Assembly: GCA_012519085.1 (NCBI GenBank)
Contig: JAAYQX010000039.1
Span: 1 to 55,164, forward strand
Reading direction: 5' to 3'
Origin: Clostridiaceae bacterium
GTDB taxonomy: Bacteria; Bacillota; Clostridia; Saccharofermentanales; DTU023
DNA length: 55,164 nucleotides
The notes under the pieces were generated by a model, which saw only the letters and a list, made by a program, of their open reading frames with translations, ran no database searches and was not told the DNA's origin. The translations under genes were made by a program, and so were the position numbers. Shown here piece by piece: positions 1-8,713 of this stretch. Numbering within the stretch: the stretch's first letter is position 1; each line of letters begins with the position of its first letter.

Positions 1-52
1 ATCGATCACTAGTACCTGAAACTAGCGCGTCTGCCAATTCCGCCATTTCCGC
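1..52 (-). tRNA. tRNA-Leu (anticodon CAG), 3' part cut by the window edge
   Basis: Read on the minus strand, the acceptor 5' strand GCGGAAA, a leucine-type D arm (GCGGAATTGGCAGACGC) and an anticodon stem-loop CTAGT-TTCAGGT-ACTAG are visible, giving anticodon CAG. The long variable arm begins at the window edge, as expected for a class II tRNA-Leu; the T arm and 3' end lie outside. It is transcribed divergently from murD. Confidence 0.93.
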
Positions 53-64
53 ATTAGCAGAGTT

Positions 65-93
65 ATGATATCCCAAGGGTGGTAAAATTGCAA
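65..93 (-). promoter_or_regulatory. Promoter of tRNA-Leu
   Basis: On the minus strand a -35 TTGCAA (88-93) is separated by 17 bases from a -10 TATCAT (65-70). The -10 ends 12 bases before the tRNA 5' end at 52, a normal distance for tRNA promoters. Confidence 0.65.
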
Positions 94-127
94 GCCGTCC
101 ACTATACTTTTCTTAAAGTCTATATTT

Positions 128-1558
128 ATGAGGGATTATACAGTGCGTCACTATTGCGAGCAAGATTTTTACAACTGGGTCCGAGATAAAAAAATTGCGG
201 TAGTCGGAGCCGGAATCAGTAATCGGCCGTTAATTTCATGGCTTTATCGGATGACACCAAAGATCACCGTATTTGATCAAATGACAGCTGATAATCCGCG
301 TCTGAAAGATATTCAAGATAAATTTGCCGCAGAAGGTTTGGATCTTGAATGGTCGATCGGCAATAATTATCTTGATAAACTACATGGTTTTGATCTCATT
401 TTCAGAACGCCAATTATGAGACCTGATCATCCTGCATTATTGCAAGCTGCAGTGGAGGGATCAATCATCACTTCAGAAATGTCGGTTTTCCTATCTCTAT
501 GTCCTGCCCATGTTACGGGCATAACAGGGAGTGATGGCAAAACTACTACGACGACTCTGATTGGAGAACTGTATGAAGCTGCAGGTAGAAAGGTGTGGGT
601 TGGCGGCAATATTGGTACGCCGCTACTGGATAAAGTAAATCAGATCGGAATTGAGGATGAAGTTGTAGTCGAGCTTTCCAGTTTCCAACTATTTGACCTG
701 GTTCCGTATATTGATACTGCTGTTGTTACGAATATTTCACCTAATCACCTCGATATTCATACTGATTACGAAGAGTATATTTATGCTAAGCAAAATATTT
801 TTAAAGCACAGCGCCCATTTGATCGTCTGGTACTTAACTATGCCAACCGGCAGTCGCGTGCTTTTGCCAAGCAGACCAGAAGCGAAGTAGTTTGGTTCAA
901 TCGCAAAGAATCTTATACCGGCCTTAATATCTGGTACTCCGGACAGACTATTTTATCGCAGCGCGGACAAGAAGATAGCAAAGCATTACTCAAAATTGAG
1001 GATATTGTCTTACCGGGACGTTTTAACATTGATAATTATATGGCAGCATGGGCAGCTGTCGCGGACCGGATTGATGCTAAGTATCTACAAGAAGTTGCCA
1101 CTAAATTTAAGGGCGTACCGCATCGGCTGGAATTGGTAAGAGAACACAACGGAGTGCGCTGGTACAATAGTTCTATTGACAGTACACCAACTCGCACTAC
1201 CACAACATTGGAGACTTTGTATGAGCAAGGACGTCCTATTATTTTAGTCTGCGGTGGACGTGATAAAGATCTGGACTATTCAGAAGTAGGACGGATGATT
1301 GCTAAAACTGTGTCTCAGATCATTTTCTGTGGTGAAAACTTCCCCCTGATTAGTGCGGCGATTATGGACGCAGGTAAAACAGCAGAGCAGCTGCCAATGT
1401 TTGAAACAAAAAATTATGAAGAGGCAGTCACTCTAGCGGCAAAAATTGCGAAGCCCGGAGAGTCTGTATTGTTATCACCAACAGGGACCAGCTTTGATCA
1501 GTTCTTCAATTTTGAAGAAAGGGGAGAAGTATTCCGTCATCTGGTTCTGAATTTATAA
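128..1558 (+). CDS. murD: UDP-N-acetylmuramoyl-L-alanine--D-glutamate ligase MurD
   Basis: Cytoplasmic Mur ligase that adds D-glutamate to UDP-MurNAc-L-Ala with ATP during peptidoglycan precursor synthesis. The N-terminal nucleotide-sugar binding fold shows KKIAVVGAG near residue 21. The ATP-binding loop GSDGKTTTTT lies near residue 134, followed by the Mur ligase central domain (NISPNHLDIH) and a C-terminal domain with CGGRDKDLDY. At 476 residues it is full length. The ATG at 128 has no clear ribosome site; an in-frame GTG at 143 has GAGGG eight bases upstream and gives a more family-like N-terminus, so the true start may be 143. The cca gene follows after 5 bases, suggesting cotranscription. 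Only murD is present here; the rest of the mur cluster is not. Confidence 0.95.
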   Translation: MRDYTVRHYCEQDFYNWVRDKKIAVVGAGISNRPLISWLYRMTPKITVFDQMTADNPRLKDIQDKFAAEGLDLEWSIGNNYLDKLHGFDLIFRTPIMRPDHPALLQAAVEGSIITSEMSVFLSLCPAHVTGITGSDGKTTTTTLIGELYEAAGRKVWVGGNIGTPLLDKVNQIGIEDEVVVELSSFQLFDLVPYIDTAVVTNISPNHLDIHTDYEEYIYAKQNIFKAQRPFDRLVLNYANRQSRAFAKQTRSEVVWFNRKESYTGLNIWYSGQTILSQRGQEDSKALLKIEDIVLPGRFNIDNYMAAWAAVADRIDAKYLQEVATKFKGVPHRLELVREHNGVRWYNSSIDSTPTRTTTTLETLYEQGRPIILVCGGRDKDLDYSEVGRMIAKTVSQIIFCGENFPLISAAIMDAGKTAEQLPMFETKNYEEAVTLAAKIAKPGESVLLSPTGTSFDQFFNFEERGEVFRHLVLNL

Positions 1559-1563
1559 GCGAA

Positions 1564-2889
1564 ATGTCAATGAGTATAATAGCAGCTGAGCATTTTCCAC
1601 AGAAAGTTCTTAAACTGATAAGTCTGCTGGAAGCAGAGGGTTATGAAACTTGGCTGGTGGGCGGAGCAGTAAGAAATGCTCTGTTGGGCAAAGCTACTGA
1701 TGATTTTGATTTGACAACGGCAGCACTGCCGGACCAGTTCTGCAATATCTTATCCGAGGCAGGATATGATGTAATTCCTACCGGTTGGCAATTTGGTACA
1801 GCTACTGTCTGTTTGGACAGACGACTCAAATGTGAGATTACAACCTTCCGCCAGGAATCTGATTATAGTGATTTTAGACATCCGGACAGGGTGAGCTATT
1901 CAAATAGCTTATCCCAAGATCTCAAGCGCAGAGATTTCACCATCAATGCGATAGCTTGGCATCCGGTCCGCGGGCTTTTAGATGAGACCGGCGGAGTAGC
2001 TGATCTCATGGCCGGAGTCATTCAAACGGTAGGCAAACCTGAGGAAAGATTTGCGGAAGATCCTTTGCGAATTCTGCGTGCATTAAGATTTGCTGCAGCC
2101 TTAGATTTTGACATAGAGAATGTCACCGGATCAGCCATGTACCAATATAGATATAATCTGCAAAGAATTGCCAGGGAACGTATTGCCATTGAATGGAATC
2201 AAATATTACTTGGCTCAAGATGGTTTGAGACTGTACAGGCAAATAAAGAGATAATTTCTGTTTTTATTCCTTATATCAGCCGTCTTGACAAGCAGACATG
2301 CTGCCGATGGGTTCAAGAGCAAGAAAATATCATTTCTATTGCAAAAACATTGGATCAGCAGACATTGTTGCAGATGATTATTCTGGCAGAAAAGAGCGAA
2401 GCCTCCAGAGAAGAATTTATGACTGTGCTAATTGATTTACATTATAGTAAACAATTTCGCCAAACTGCTCTGGCGCTATTCTCTCTGATTCTCGATATAA
2501 AAAAATTAAAATTCCCTGATAATATTGTTTATTTCCAGCCGGAAGAACGCCAATTGACGCATAAGATCTTAATGAATTACGGAGTCAATAATATAAGATT
2601 GTTTCTCATCTGTGCCCCCTACTTCACTAGCATTAGTAGACACAAGCGCGAGTGTTTTTCCCGTCTATTTAATAGTTTTATGTCAGAAGATTTACCAATT
2701 TTGGTTTCTGATCTTAAAATCAATGGCAACGAAATTATGCAGATGCTGGACCTTGAACAGGGTAGACAGATAGGTGATTTATTAAACAGATTACTCCTCG
2801 AAGTTGTTTCCGGCAGAGTGCCCAATGAGCGGTCCAGCCAAATACATTGGCTCCAAAGTCAAAAGGAGACAGAAGATACCCTAGTCTAA
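1564..2889 (+). CDS. cca: CCA-adding tRNA nucleotidyltransferase / poly(A) polymerase family
   Basis: Class II tRNA nucleotidyltransferase, expected to build or repair the 3' CCA end of tRNAs. The nucleotidyltransferase head shows LVGGAVRNALLG followed by the metal-binding DDFDLTT (D-x-D), then RRDFTINAIAW and the RILRALRFAAALDF motif of the neck region, typical of the PolyA_pol head family. The C-terminal half (about residues 230-441) is poorly conserved and helical, as usual. Length (441) is normal. It begins 5 bases after murD with no good ribosome site of its own; a second ATG six bases in (1570) is an alternative. CCA addition versus poly(A) polymerase cannot be separated from sequence alone, but a single such gene in a Firmicute is usually the CCA enzyme. 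Confidence 0.92.
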   Translation: MSMSIIAAEHFPQKVLKLISLLEAEGYETWLVGGAVRNALLGKATDDFDLTTAALPDQFCNILSEAGYDVIPTGWQFGTATVCLDRRLKCEITTFRQESDYSDFRHPDRVSYSNSLSQDLKRRDFTINAIAWHPVRGLLDETGGVADLMAGVIQTVGKPEERFAEDPLRILRALRFAAALDFDIENVTGSAMYQYRYNLQRIARERIAIEWNQILLGSRWFETVQANKEIISVFIPYISRLDKQTCCRWVQEQENIISIAKTLDQQTLLQMIILAEKSEASREEFMTVLIDLHYSKQFRQTALALFSLILDIKKLKFPDNIVYFQPEERQLTHKILMNYGVNNIRLFLICAPYFTSISRHKRECFSRLFNSFMSEDLPILVSDLKINGNEIMQMLDLEQGRQIGDLLNRLLLEVVSGRVPNERSSQIHWLQSQKETEDTLV

Positions 2890-2955
2890 AAGATCTTTAT
2901 TTGCTTACAATTTATAAATGAAAAAAACAACAGTTTGATGATCGTTCATAATATA

Positions 2956-2983
2956 TTGTCACGAGCTTATTATATGCTATAAT
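2956..2983 (+). promoter_or_regulatory. Promoter of rpsO (extended -10)
   Basis: TTGTCA (2956-2961), a 16-base spacer and a perfect TATAAT (2978-2983) preceded by TGC, an extended -10 element. It sits 75 bases before rpsO and is the best promoter in this part of the window. Confidence 0.75.
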
Positions 2984-2989
2984 ACTTGG

Positions 2990-3045
2990 AGCTTCCTGTA
3001 CTCGGTTGACAGGTATGTCCGACCGTCTACTGGGTTCAAGGAATA
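2990..3045 (+). promoter_or_regulatory. Possible S15 leader structure in the rpsO 5' UTR
   Basis: The roughly 65-base leader between the promoter and rpsO can form short stems (CCTGT with ACAGG; TCGG with CCGA) just upstream of the ribosome site. S15 represses its own mRNA through such leaders in many bacteria, with class-specific folds. No known class is recognised here, so this is a suggestion only. Confidence 0.3.
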
Positions 3046-3057
3046 TTAGGAGGTTTT

Positions 3058-3321
3058 ATGGACAAAAAAGTAAAGAAAGAAATCATGGAGAGCTATGCTA
3101 CTCATGAGAATGATACCGGCTCTCCTGAAGTTCAGATTGCATTGTTGACGTATCGGATTAATCATCTAACAGAACATTTGAAAGAACATGAAAATGATCA
3201 CCATTCAAGACGTGGGCTGTTGATGATGGTAGGTAAAAGACGTGGTTTGTTAGACTATCTTGCTAGCAAAGACATCGAAAAATATCGTCAATTAATTGCC
3301 AGACTGAATATCAGAAAGTAA
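3058..3321 (+). CDS. rpsO: 30S ribosomal protein S15
   Basis: Primary-binding protein of the small subunit platform, contacting 16S rRNA helices 20-22. The 87-residue sequence carries the family signature ([46 protein letters not shown]) and a normal length. AGGAGG lies six bases before the ATG. It has its own promoter and a downstream hairpin, then pnp, the classic rpsO-pnp order. Confidence 0.98.
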   Translation: MDKKVKKEIMESYATHENDTGSPEVQIALLTYRINHLTEHLKEHENDHHSRRGLLMMVGKRRGLLDYLASKDIEKYRQLIARLNIRK

Positions 3322-3325
3322 TGAT

Positions 3326-3352
3326 AGCCGGCGCGTATACGCCGGCTTTCCC
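3326..3352 (+). terminator. rpsO downstream hairpin (weak terminator)
   Basis: A perfect 8-bp inverted repeat AGCCGGCG / CGCCGGCT with a 6-base loop starts four bases after the rpsO stop and is followed by TTTCCCTT. The U tract is short, so partial read-through into pnp is likely. Confidence 0.6.
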
Positions 3353-3370
3353 TTACTTTAGTTAATGGGA

Positions 3371-3472
3371 CAACATGAATGTAGGACGTAGATTGTGCAT
3401 CGGTTCTAGCTGGGATGTGTCGGATTCTGTCTTAATGGCACCGGTGCAGAATCTACCTACTACATCTTGTTG
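3371..3472 (+). promoter_or_regulatory. Long imperfect hairpin in the pnp 5' UTR (candidate RNase III site)
   Basis: Bases 3379-3404 pair with 3440-3465 to form a 26-bp stem with three single mismatches and one G-U pair around a 35-base loop. CAACA (3371-3375) and TGTTG (3468-3472) extend it by five more pairs after a small internal loop. It lies between rpsO and pnp. In enterobacteria a stem-loop at this place is cut by RNase III and then used by PNPase to repress its own mRNA; the same role here is inference. Confidence 0.7.
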
Positions 3473-3513
3473 ATCAATAATTTTCTGCGACATTTTGAAG
3501 AGAGGAAAATTGA

Positions 3514-5835
3514 ATGACAAAAAGAATTTTTGAATACGACTTAAATGGTCGTAAATTACTGCTGGAAACGGGAGAGCTTGCTCAATTTGCTAATGGTGCT
3601 GTATTGGTGCGTTATGGTGACACGACAATTCTGTCGACCGTAACTGCAACTGACTCACCGCGCGATGGTATTGACTACTTTCCCCTCTCCGTGGATTATG
3701 AAGAAAAAATGTATGCGGTGGGCAAAATACCAGGTGGCTATTTAAAACGTGAAGGACGGCCATCAGAAAATGCAATCCTCATAGCACGATCCGTGGATAG
3801 ACCGATTAGACCTTTATTTCCTGCTGATTTGCGCAATGATGTTGTGGTCAGCAATCTTGCTCTGTCTATCGACCATGACAATTCCCCGCAGGTAGCAGCC
3901 TTAATTGGTACTGCAGCTGCCATCATGATTTCTGACATTCCCTGGGAAGGTCCTGTAGCGGGAGTACAGGTGGGATTGGTTGAAGGCGAGATTATTGTTA
4001 ATCCCAACCTGGAGCAGTCTGAATCCAGTATCTTGGATCTTTTTATAGCAGGCACTAAAGAAAAAGTATGTATGATTGAGGCCGGAGCCTGCGAAGTTTC
4101 TGAAGCAGATATGCTGCAGGCCATCATTAAGGGTCATCAGGAGATCATTGGAATCTGTGATTTGCTGCAGACAATGCAAGATGAAATAGGCAAGGAAAAA
4201 TTTGCCTATGAGTCTGTTGCTGTTCCTGAGGAAGTTATGGCAGAGAGCAGGGGATACCTCTGGGACAAGATGAGAACTGCTGTTTTGAGCCCCGATAAAG
4301 CTGTGAGAGATCTTAACCTCAATAAATTGAAAGAAGAGCTGGAAGAATACTTGGTTTCGCTCAATGAGGATTGGGCAGTCTGGACTTCAGATGCCCTTGA
4401 TGCTGTGCAAAAAGATGTTGTACGAGACTACCTGTTTAGAGAAAAACGCAGAGTAGATGGCCGGGCACTAGATGAGATACGACCACTCTCAGCCCAGGTA
4501 GATATAATTCCCCGAGTTCACGGCAGTGGCCTATTTGAACGTGGGCAGACACAAGTTTTAACGATTTGCACATTGGGTACTCCATCTGATGCTCAGCGTT
4601 TGGATGGTACAACAACTCAGGATAGAAAACGATATATCCATCATTATAATTTTCCGTCTTATAGTGTTGGTGAAGCCAGACCCAATCGCTCACCGGGTAG
4701 ACGAGAAATTGGTCACGGTGCCTTGGCTGAACGTGCCCTATTACCCGTATTGCCGTCTGAAGAGGATTTTCCCTATTCTATTCGCAATGTTTCTGAAATT
4801 ACGATGTCCAATGGCTCTACCTCACAGGGTTCAGTCTGTTCTTCAACCTTGGCCTTGATGGCTGCCGGCGTTCCGATTACCAAGCCGGTGGCGGGCATAT
4901 CCAGTGGCTTGATTGTAAATGAAGCGGACGAAAATGATTATCTGGTCTTTGTTGACATTCAAGGAATCGAGGACTTCTTTGGTGATATGGATTTTAAGGT
5001 AGCGGGTACCAAGGACGGTATTACAGCTATCCAAGTGGATATTAAAATTGATGGGCTTAGCTATGATATTATTCGGGACGCTCTGGAGATTACGCGACAG
5101 GGCAGATATAAGATTATTGATGAAGTAATTCTACCTACAATTTCGGAACCCAGAGCAGAACTTTCAGAATGGGCGCCAAAAATAGAGATCATTGACATTC
5201 CATCAGATAAAATACGTGAAGTCATTGGTTCAGGCGGTAAAGTAATTCGCCGTATAACTGAAGAGACTGACACTGAGATTGATATTGAAGAGGATGGTCC
5301 GGTCGGACATGTGTACATATCATCTCCAAATCAACAAAATGCTGCTGAAGCAATTAAATTGATTAAAGCCATAGCGCTTGACCCTGAACCGGGTGCGGAA
5401 TTTGAAGGGGTAGTAACCAGACTGATGCCCTTTGGAGCCTTCGTGGAAATCGCGCCTGGCAGAGAAGGTTTGGTGCATATTTCTAAGATGTCCTGGCAGA
5501 GGATTGAGCGTGTGGAGGATGCTGTAGAACCGGGACAATCAGTAAGAGTGGTTGTGACTGAGATCGATTCACAAGGCAGGCTTAATCTTTCGATGCGCGA
5601 TCTGATGGAAAAACCGGAAAACACAGATTCTGATAATGAAGAAGGTGGCAGACGCCGTGACAGACGAGATAGCAGCAGATCCAATGCCGGTGGCGGCAGG
5701 ACTAAAAATGCTTCAGACAGAAGAACAGGTGATAGAAGAGATAGGCGTTATTCTTCTGATCGTGAAGCCGATTCCGGTCGGAAATCCTCAAGCCGCCGAG
5801 AGCGTTCAAAACCTAGAAATCAAAGAGATTTTTGA
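3514..5835 (+). CDS. pnp: Polyribonucleotide nucleotidyltransferase (PNPase)
   Basis: Phosphorolytic 3'-5' exoribonuclease, a trimer acting in mRNA decay. Two RNase PH cores are seen (about residues 5-220 and 310-540), the second with the catalytic-core stretch SNGSTSQGSVCSSTLALMAAG. They are followed by a KH domain (IREVIGSGGKVIRRI, near 570) and an S1 domain (FEGVVTRLMPFGAFVEIAPGREGLVHIS, near 630). The 773-residue length exceeds a typical 700-720 because of a tail of about 75 residues very rich in Arg, Ser, Asp and Gly (RRRDRRDSSRSN and similar), probably disordered and RNA-binding. The ribosome site is GAGAGG upstream of ATG. It follows rpsO and a long leader hairpin that may mediate autoregulation. 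Confidence 0.98.
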   Translation: MTKRIFEYDLNGRKLLLETGELAQFANGAVLVRYGDTTILSTVTATDSPRDGIDYFPLSVDYEEKMYAVGKIPGGYLKREGRPSENAILIARSVDRPIRPLFPADLRNDVVVSNLALSIDHDNSPQVAALIGTAAAIMISDIPWEGPVAGVQVGLVEGEIIVNPNLEQSESSILDLFIAGTKEKVCMIEAGACEVSEADMLQAIIKGHQEIIGICDLLQTMQDEIGKEKFAYESVAVPEEVMAESRGYLWDKMRTAVLSPDKAVRDLNLNKLKEELEEYLVSLNEDWAVWTSDALDAVQKDVVRDYLFREKRRVDGRALDEIRPLSAQVDIIPRVHGSGLFERGQTQVLTICTLGTPSDAQRLDGTTTQDRKRYIHHYNFPSYSVGEARPNRSPGRREIGHGALAERALLPVLPSEEDFPYSIRNVSEITMSNGSTSQGSVCSSTLALMAAGVPITKPVAGISSGLIVNEADENDYLVFVDIQGIEDFFGDMDFKVAGTKDGITAIQVDIKIDGLSYDIIRDALEITRQGRYKIIDEVILPTISEPRAELSEWAPKIEIIDIPSDKIREVIGSGGKVIRRITEETDTEIDIEEDGPVGHVYISSPNQQNAAEAIKLIKAIALDPEPGAEFEGVVTRLMPFGAFVEIAPGREGLVHISKMSWQRIERVEDAVEPGQSVRVVVTEIDSQGRLNLSMRDLMEKPENTDSDNEEGGRRRDRRDSSRSNAGGGRTKNASDRRTGDRRDRRYSSDREADSGRKSSSRRERSKPRNQRDF

Positions 5836-5875
5836 GTTCTTTTGTATTTTAAATACCAAGAATATAGCTATTGAC

Positions 5876-5910
5876 AGAGGTTGCTCCGAAATGGGAACAA
5901 CCTCTACTTT
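5876..5910 (+). terminator. Terminator-like hairpin after pnp
   Basis: AGAGGTTG (5876-5883) pairs with CAACCTCT (5898-5905), with further C-G pairs inside, followed by ACTTTGTTC. The U run is weak. It separates pnp from the convergent ABC operon ending at 5940. Confidence 0.55.
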
Positions 5911-5939
5911 GTTCAAAAATTTGGATTCCGAGTTTTCTC

Positions 5940-6710
5940 CTATTCCCAATCTATTTCATTATGATATAGCGCTAGTACTTCATCCTTACAGAGTGACTTT
6001 TTCTCATCGCCTCTGACATCAGCTACAATGCGGCCACGATTCAACATGATCAATCTACTACCATATTTAATTGCAGCATCGACATTATGCGTGACCATAA
6101 GTGTGGTTTGCCCATGCTGTTTGACAATGCGGTCTGTCATTTCCGATACAATTTGACTGGTTGCAGGATCAAGTGCTGCCGTATGTTCGTCAAGCAAAAG
6201 CAGGCGCGGTTTTTTTAATGTTGCCATTAAAAGTGTCAATACTTGTCTTTGTCCGCCGGAGAGAACTCCTACCGGCGCGGAGAGTCGATTCTCCAAACCT
6301 AGGCCCAGATCTGCCAGGGCGTTCCTGAAGTTAATTTTAGCTTGGTGAGAAACGCCGCGACGCAAAGTGATTTTTTCTCCACGCCGGGAAGCAATTGCCA
6401 AATTTTCCTGAATGGAGAGATTTTCCGCAGTTCCGCTTTTAGGATCCTGAAAAACTCGCCCAATGTCAGCAGCCAGTTTGCGTGGCGATTGCTTCAGTAC
6501 ATTCTGACCGCAGAATTCTATTTCTCCCTCGTCAGGACGCTCAATCCCGGCAATTAAATTCAAAAGAGTTGACTTTCCTGTGCCGTTACTGCCTAGGATA
6601 GATATAAATTCTCCCTCTTCGACATAAAAGGTCAAGTCGGTCAAAACAGCAGTTTCATTTACTGTCTGAGGGCAAAAGGTTTTTTTGATGGAATCAAGTT
6701 TGAGCAACAT
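5940..6710 (-). CDS. ABC transporter ATP-binding protein, TrpXYZ-type importer
   Basis: Cytoplasmic ATPase of a three-gene importer (substrate-binding protein, permease, ATPase). Walker A GSNGTGKSTLL lies near residue 40, the signature LSGGQRQVL near 150, Walker B RLLLLDEHTAALDP near 170 and the switch histidine in MVTHN near 200. Length 256 is typical. It overlaps the permease gene upstream by 17 bases, and AAAGGG precedes its ATG, so the genes are translated together. The family is often annotated as an uncharacterised or tryptophan-type amino-acid system. The upstream leader peptide with Phe and Tyr codons hints at an aromatic amino acid substrate. Confidence 0.9.
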   Translation of the reverse strand: MLLKLDSIKKTFCPQTVNETAVLTDLTFYVEEGEFISILGSNGTGKSTLLNLIAGIERPDEGEIEFCGQNVLKQSPRKLAADIGRVFQDPKSGTAENLSIQENLAIASRRGEKITLRRGVSHQAKINFRNALADLGLGLENRLSAPVGVLSGGQRQVLTLLMATLKKPRLLLLDEHTAALDPATSQIVSEMTDRIVKQHGQTTLMVTHNVDAAIKYGSRLIMLNRGRIVADVRGDEKKSLCKDEVLALYHNEIDWE

Positions 6711-7590
6711 AAGATTTTCCCTTTCTGGAGTTATTATCTTGGGTACGATGGCCTAACCAGAGCACGATGGCAAGTACGATCGCAGAATAGAGCTTGATAT
6801 CCTGCGGATTGACACCAAGATATAGCACGGCATCAATTACGACCCGATAGATGACTGCACCGAATACGACTGCCAGCAATGAACGTGAGAGGGAAGATGT
6901 TCCTAACAAGCGTTCACCGATAATTATCGAGGCCAGTCCGATCACTATAGTTCCAATTCCCATTCCAACGTCGGCATAACCATAATTCTGTGCGAGTAGA
7001 GCACCAGACAGTGCGATGATTCCATTAGACAGGGCATAACCAATTATCTTCATGGAATCTGTAGCGATTGCATTAGCAACCGCCATAACTTCATTGGCAC
7101 CGGTTGCCCGCAAGGCCAAGCCCAATTCGCTTTTAAGAAATAGTATTAGCATCAATGTAATAATCAAAGTGACCGTAATCCCAAGAATCAGTGCTGCAAC
7201 ATTTCGATCGTCTATTATAGTGCGCAACTGTGAGATGACTGTTTCCTTACCCAGTAATGTTATATTCGGCGCGCCAAGAACTCGCAGATTAATCGAATAA
7301 AGCCCTGTTAATATGAGTATTCCTGTCAGCAAACCGGGAATTTTCATCTTGGTGTGGAGAAATCCTGCTAAAATTCCGGTGATCATTCCCGCTGCCAGAC
7401 TCAAAACAATTGCCAGCCAGGGAGATAATCCGGCCGCAATCGCTCTGGCAGCAACGACTGCGCCCAATGGGAATGTGCCTTCTGCGGACAAATCAGCGAT
7501 GTCGAGTATGCGATACATAATATATACCCCTATCGCCATCACTGCCCAAAGAAAACCTTGAGATATTGATGAGAGGATAATGTTCAGCAT
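6694..7590 (-). CDS. ABC transporter permease, TrpXYZ-type importer
   Basis: Integral membrane permease (298 residues) of the branched-chain/TrpY-like permease family. About eight hydrophobic segments are visible, with the conserved run near the middle (ATGANEVMAVANAIATDSMKII, near residue 180) that contacts the ATPase in this family, and a Gly/Ala-rich run (GMGIGTIVIGLASIIIGE) near 230. AAGGAG lies before the ATG. It sits between the substrate-binding protein gene (11 bases upstream) and the ATPase gene, with which it overlaps. Substrate is not provable from sequence. Confidence 0.88.
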   Translation of the reverse strand: MLNIILSSISQGFLWAVMAIGVYIMYRILDIADLSAEGTFPLGAVVAARAIAAGLSPWLAIVLSLAAGMITGILAGFLHTKMKIPGLLTGILILTGLYSINLRVLGAPNITLLGKETVISQLRTIIDDRNVAALILGITVTLIITLMLILFLKSELGLALRATGANEVMAVANAIATDSMKIIGYALSNGIIALSGALLAQNYGYADVGMGIGTIVIGLASIIIGERLLGTSSLSRSLLAVVFGAVIYRVVIDAVLYLGVNPQDIKLYSAIVLAIVLWLGHRTQDNNSRKGKSYVAQT

Positions 7591-7601
7591 TTATAATCTC
7601 C

Positions 7602-8657
7602 TTATGGAATTGTTATTGAATTCGGATCGATTCCGATCGCAACTGCATATTCTTGGTTAACGAATAATTCCAGATTATCAGCAAAACCTACAGCTATCTC
7701 AGAGGCTTTCTTCTCTCCAGTCAGAATTTTCAAAGCCTGGTCAGCAGTTTGCCTACCCAAGTCATAATAGCTGATACCGATAGTTGCAATACCGCCAACT
7801 TCAGCTTGATCAATAGATCCCGTAACAATAGGAATACCGGCTTCTTGCGCAATCATGCCACTTGCTGCAGCTGTACTGGCCATTGTATTGTCGGTAGGTA
7901 TGTAGATGCCATCGACTTTGGTTACCAATGTTGTCATTGCCTGCTGGACATCATTTGTAGATGCAACTGTGACTGCAACAACTTTCTTGCCTGCTTTCTC
8001 AATCTGAGCTTCTGCCTCTGCTGCCTGCACAACGGAGTTAGGCTCGGCAGCGTTATAAATCAGGCCGATATTTGACATTTCTTTCAATGAGAGCAGAAGA
8101 TCAATCTGGCGGCCGACAGGAGCTTGATCACTGGTACCTGTAACTTCGCGTCCGGGTTTTTCCAGTGCTTCGACTAATCCTGCATCTATGGGGTCGGTAA
8201 CTGCTGTGAAGAGAACCGGAATCTTTGGAGATAAACCTACTACTGTTTGCGCTGCAGGTGTGGTAATAGCCAGAACCAAGTCGCATTCGCGCAAAAGCTT
8301 TTCCGCCATGCTCTTTAGATTGGCCTGTTCACCGAAAGCGTTCTGCATAACTACAGAGACATTTTCGCCATCACGATAGCCGGCTTCTGCCAGGCGGTCG
8401 ATAAAGCCTGAACAAGCAGAATCAAGTGATTCGTGAGCCATGAATTGTAGGATGCCGATTTTAATTATTTTGTTGTCAGTAACGGCGGCGCCAGTGCCAT
8501 CCGCAGCCGTACCGGCTTGTTCCGCACCCTCATTTTGCGAGTTGATCTCTCGACTCTGATCTTGCTCTTGAGAGTACACTTTGCTCGCGGACCGGGTACA
8601 ACCGGCTAGCAATGCCAGTGTAATTAGTAAGGAAATCAGGACTAAGTGCTTTTTCAT
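7602..8657 (-). CDS. ABC transporter substrate-binding lipoprotein, TrpX-like (ABC_sub_bind family)
   Basis: Extracytoplasmic binding protein anchored as a lipoprotein. The start was placed at 8657 because AAGGGAGG lies just upstream and the protein then opens with a clean lipoprotein signal (MKKHLVLISLLITLALLAGC). A longer in-frame reading up to 8762 would run back through the terminator hairpin and is rejected. After a Ser/Glu/Gly-rich linker come the two lobes of the family: KIGILQFMAHESLDSACSGF, then NAFGEQANLKSMAEKLL, VLFTAVTDPIDAGLV, VTGTSDQAPV and GIYIPTDNTMAS. The mature length is usual. First gene of the operon, directly behind a leader-peptide attenuator. Confidence 0.9.
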   Translation of the reverse strand: MKKHLVLISLLITLALLAGCTRSASKVYSQEQDQSREINSQNEGAEQAGTAADGTGAAVTDNKIIKIGILQFMAHESLDSACSGFIDRLAEAGYRDGENVSVVMQNAFGEQANLKSMAEKLLRECDLVLAITTPAAQTVVGLSPKIPVLFTAVTDPIDAGLVEALEKPGREVTGTSDQAPVGRQIDLLLSLKEMSNIGLIYNAAEPNSVVQAAEAEAQIEKAGKKVVAVTVASTNDVQQAMTTLVTKVDGIYIPTDNTMASTAAASGMIAQEAGIPIVTGSIDQAEVGGIATIGISYYDLGRQTADQALKILTGEKKASEIAVGFADNLELFVNQEYAVAIGIDPNSITIP

Positions 8658-8679
8658 ATTTTCCTCCCTTGCGGAGAAT

Positions 8680-8713
8680 AAAAACCGCCCGGTCATTTTC
8701 ATTGACCGGGCGG
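8680..8713 (-). terminator. Attenuator terminator upstream of the TrpX-like operon
   Basis: On the minus strand a perfect 11-bp stem (CCGCCCGGTCA / TGACCGGGCGG) with a 7-base loop is followed directly by TTTTT. It lies 22 bases before the substrate-binding protein start, inside the leader, so it must be bypassed for expression. Its 5' arm can instead pair with the preceding hairpin (CCGGTC with GACCGG). Confidence 0.88.

Noticed and set aside
3738-4179. Minus-strand open frames inside pnp
   Set aside because: Antisense shadows of a strongly conserved gene, no start signals.
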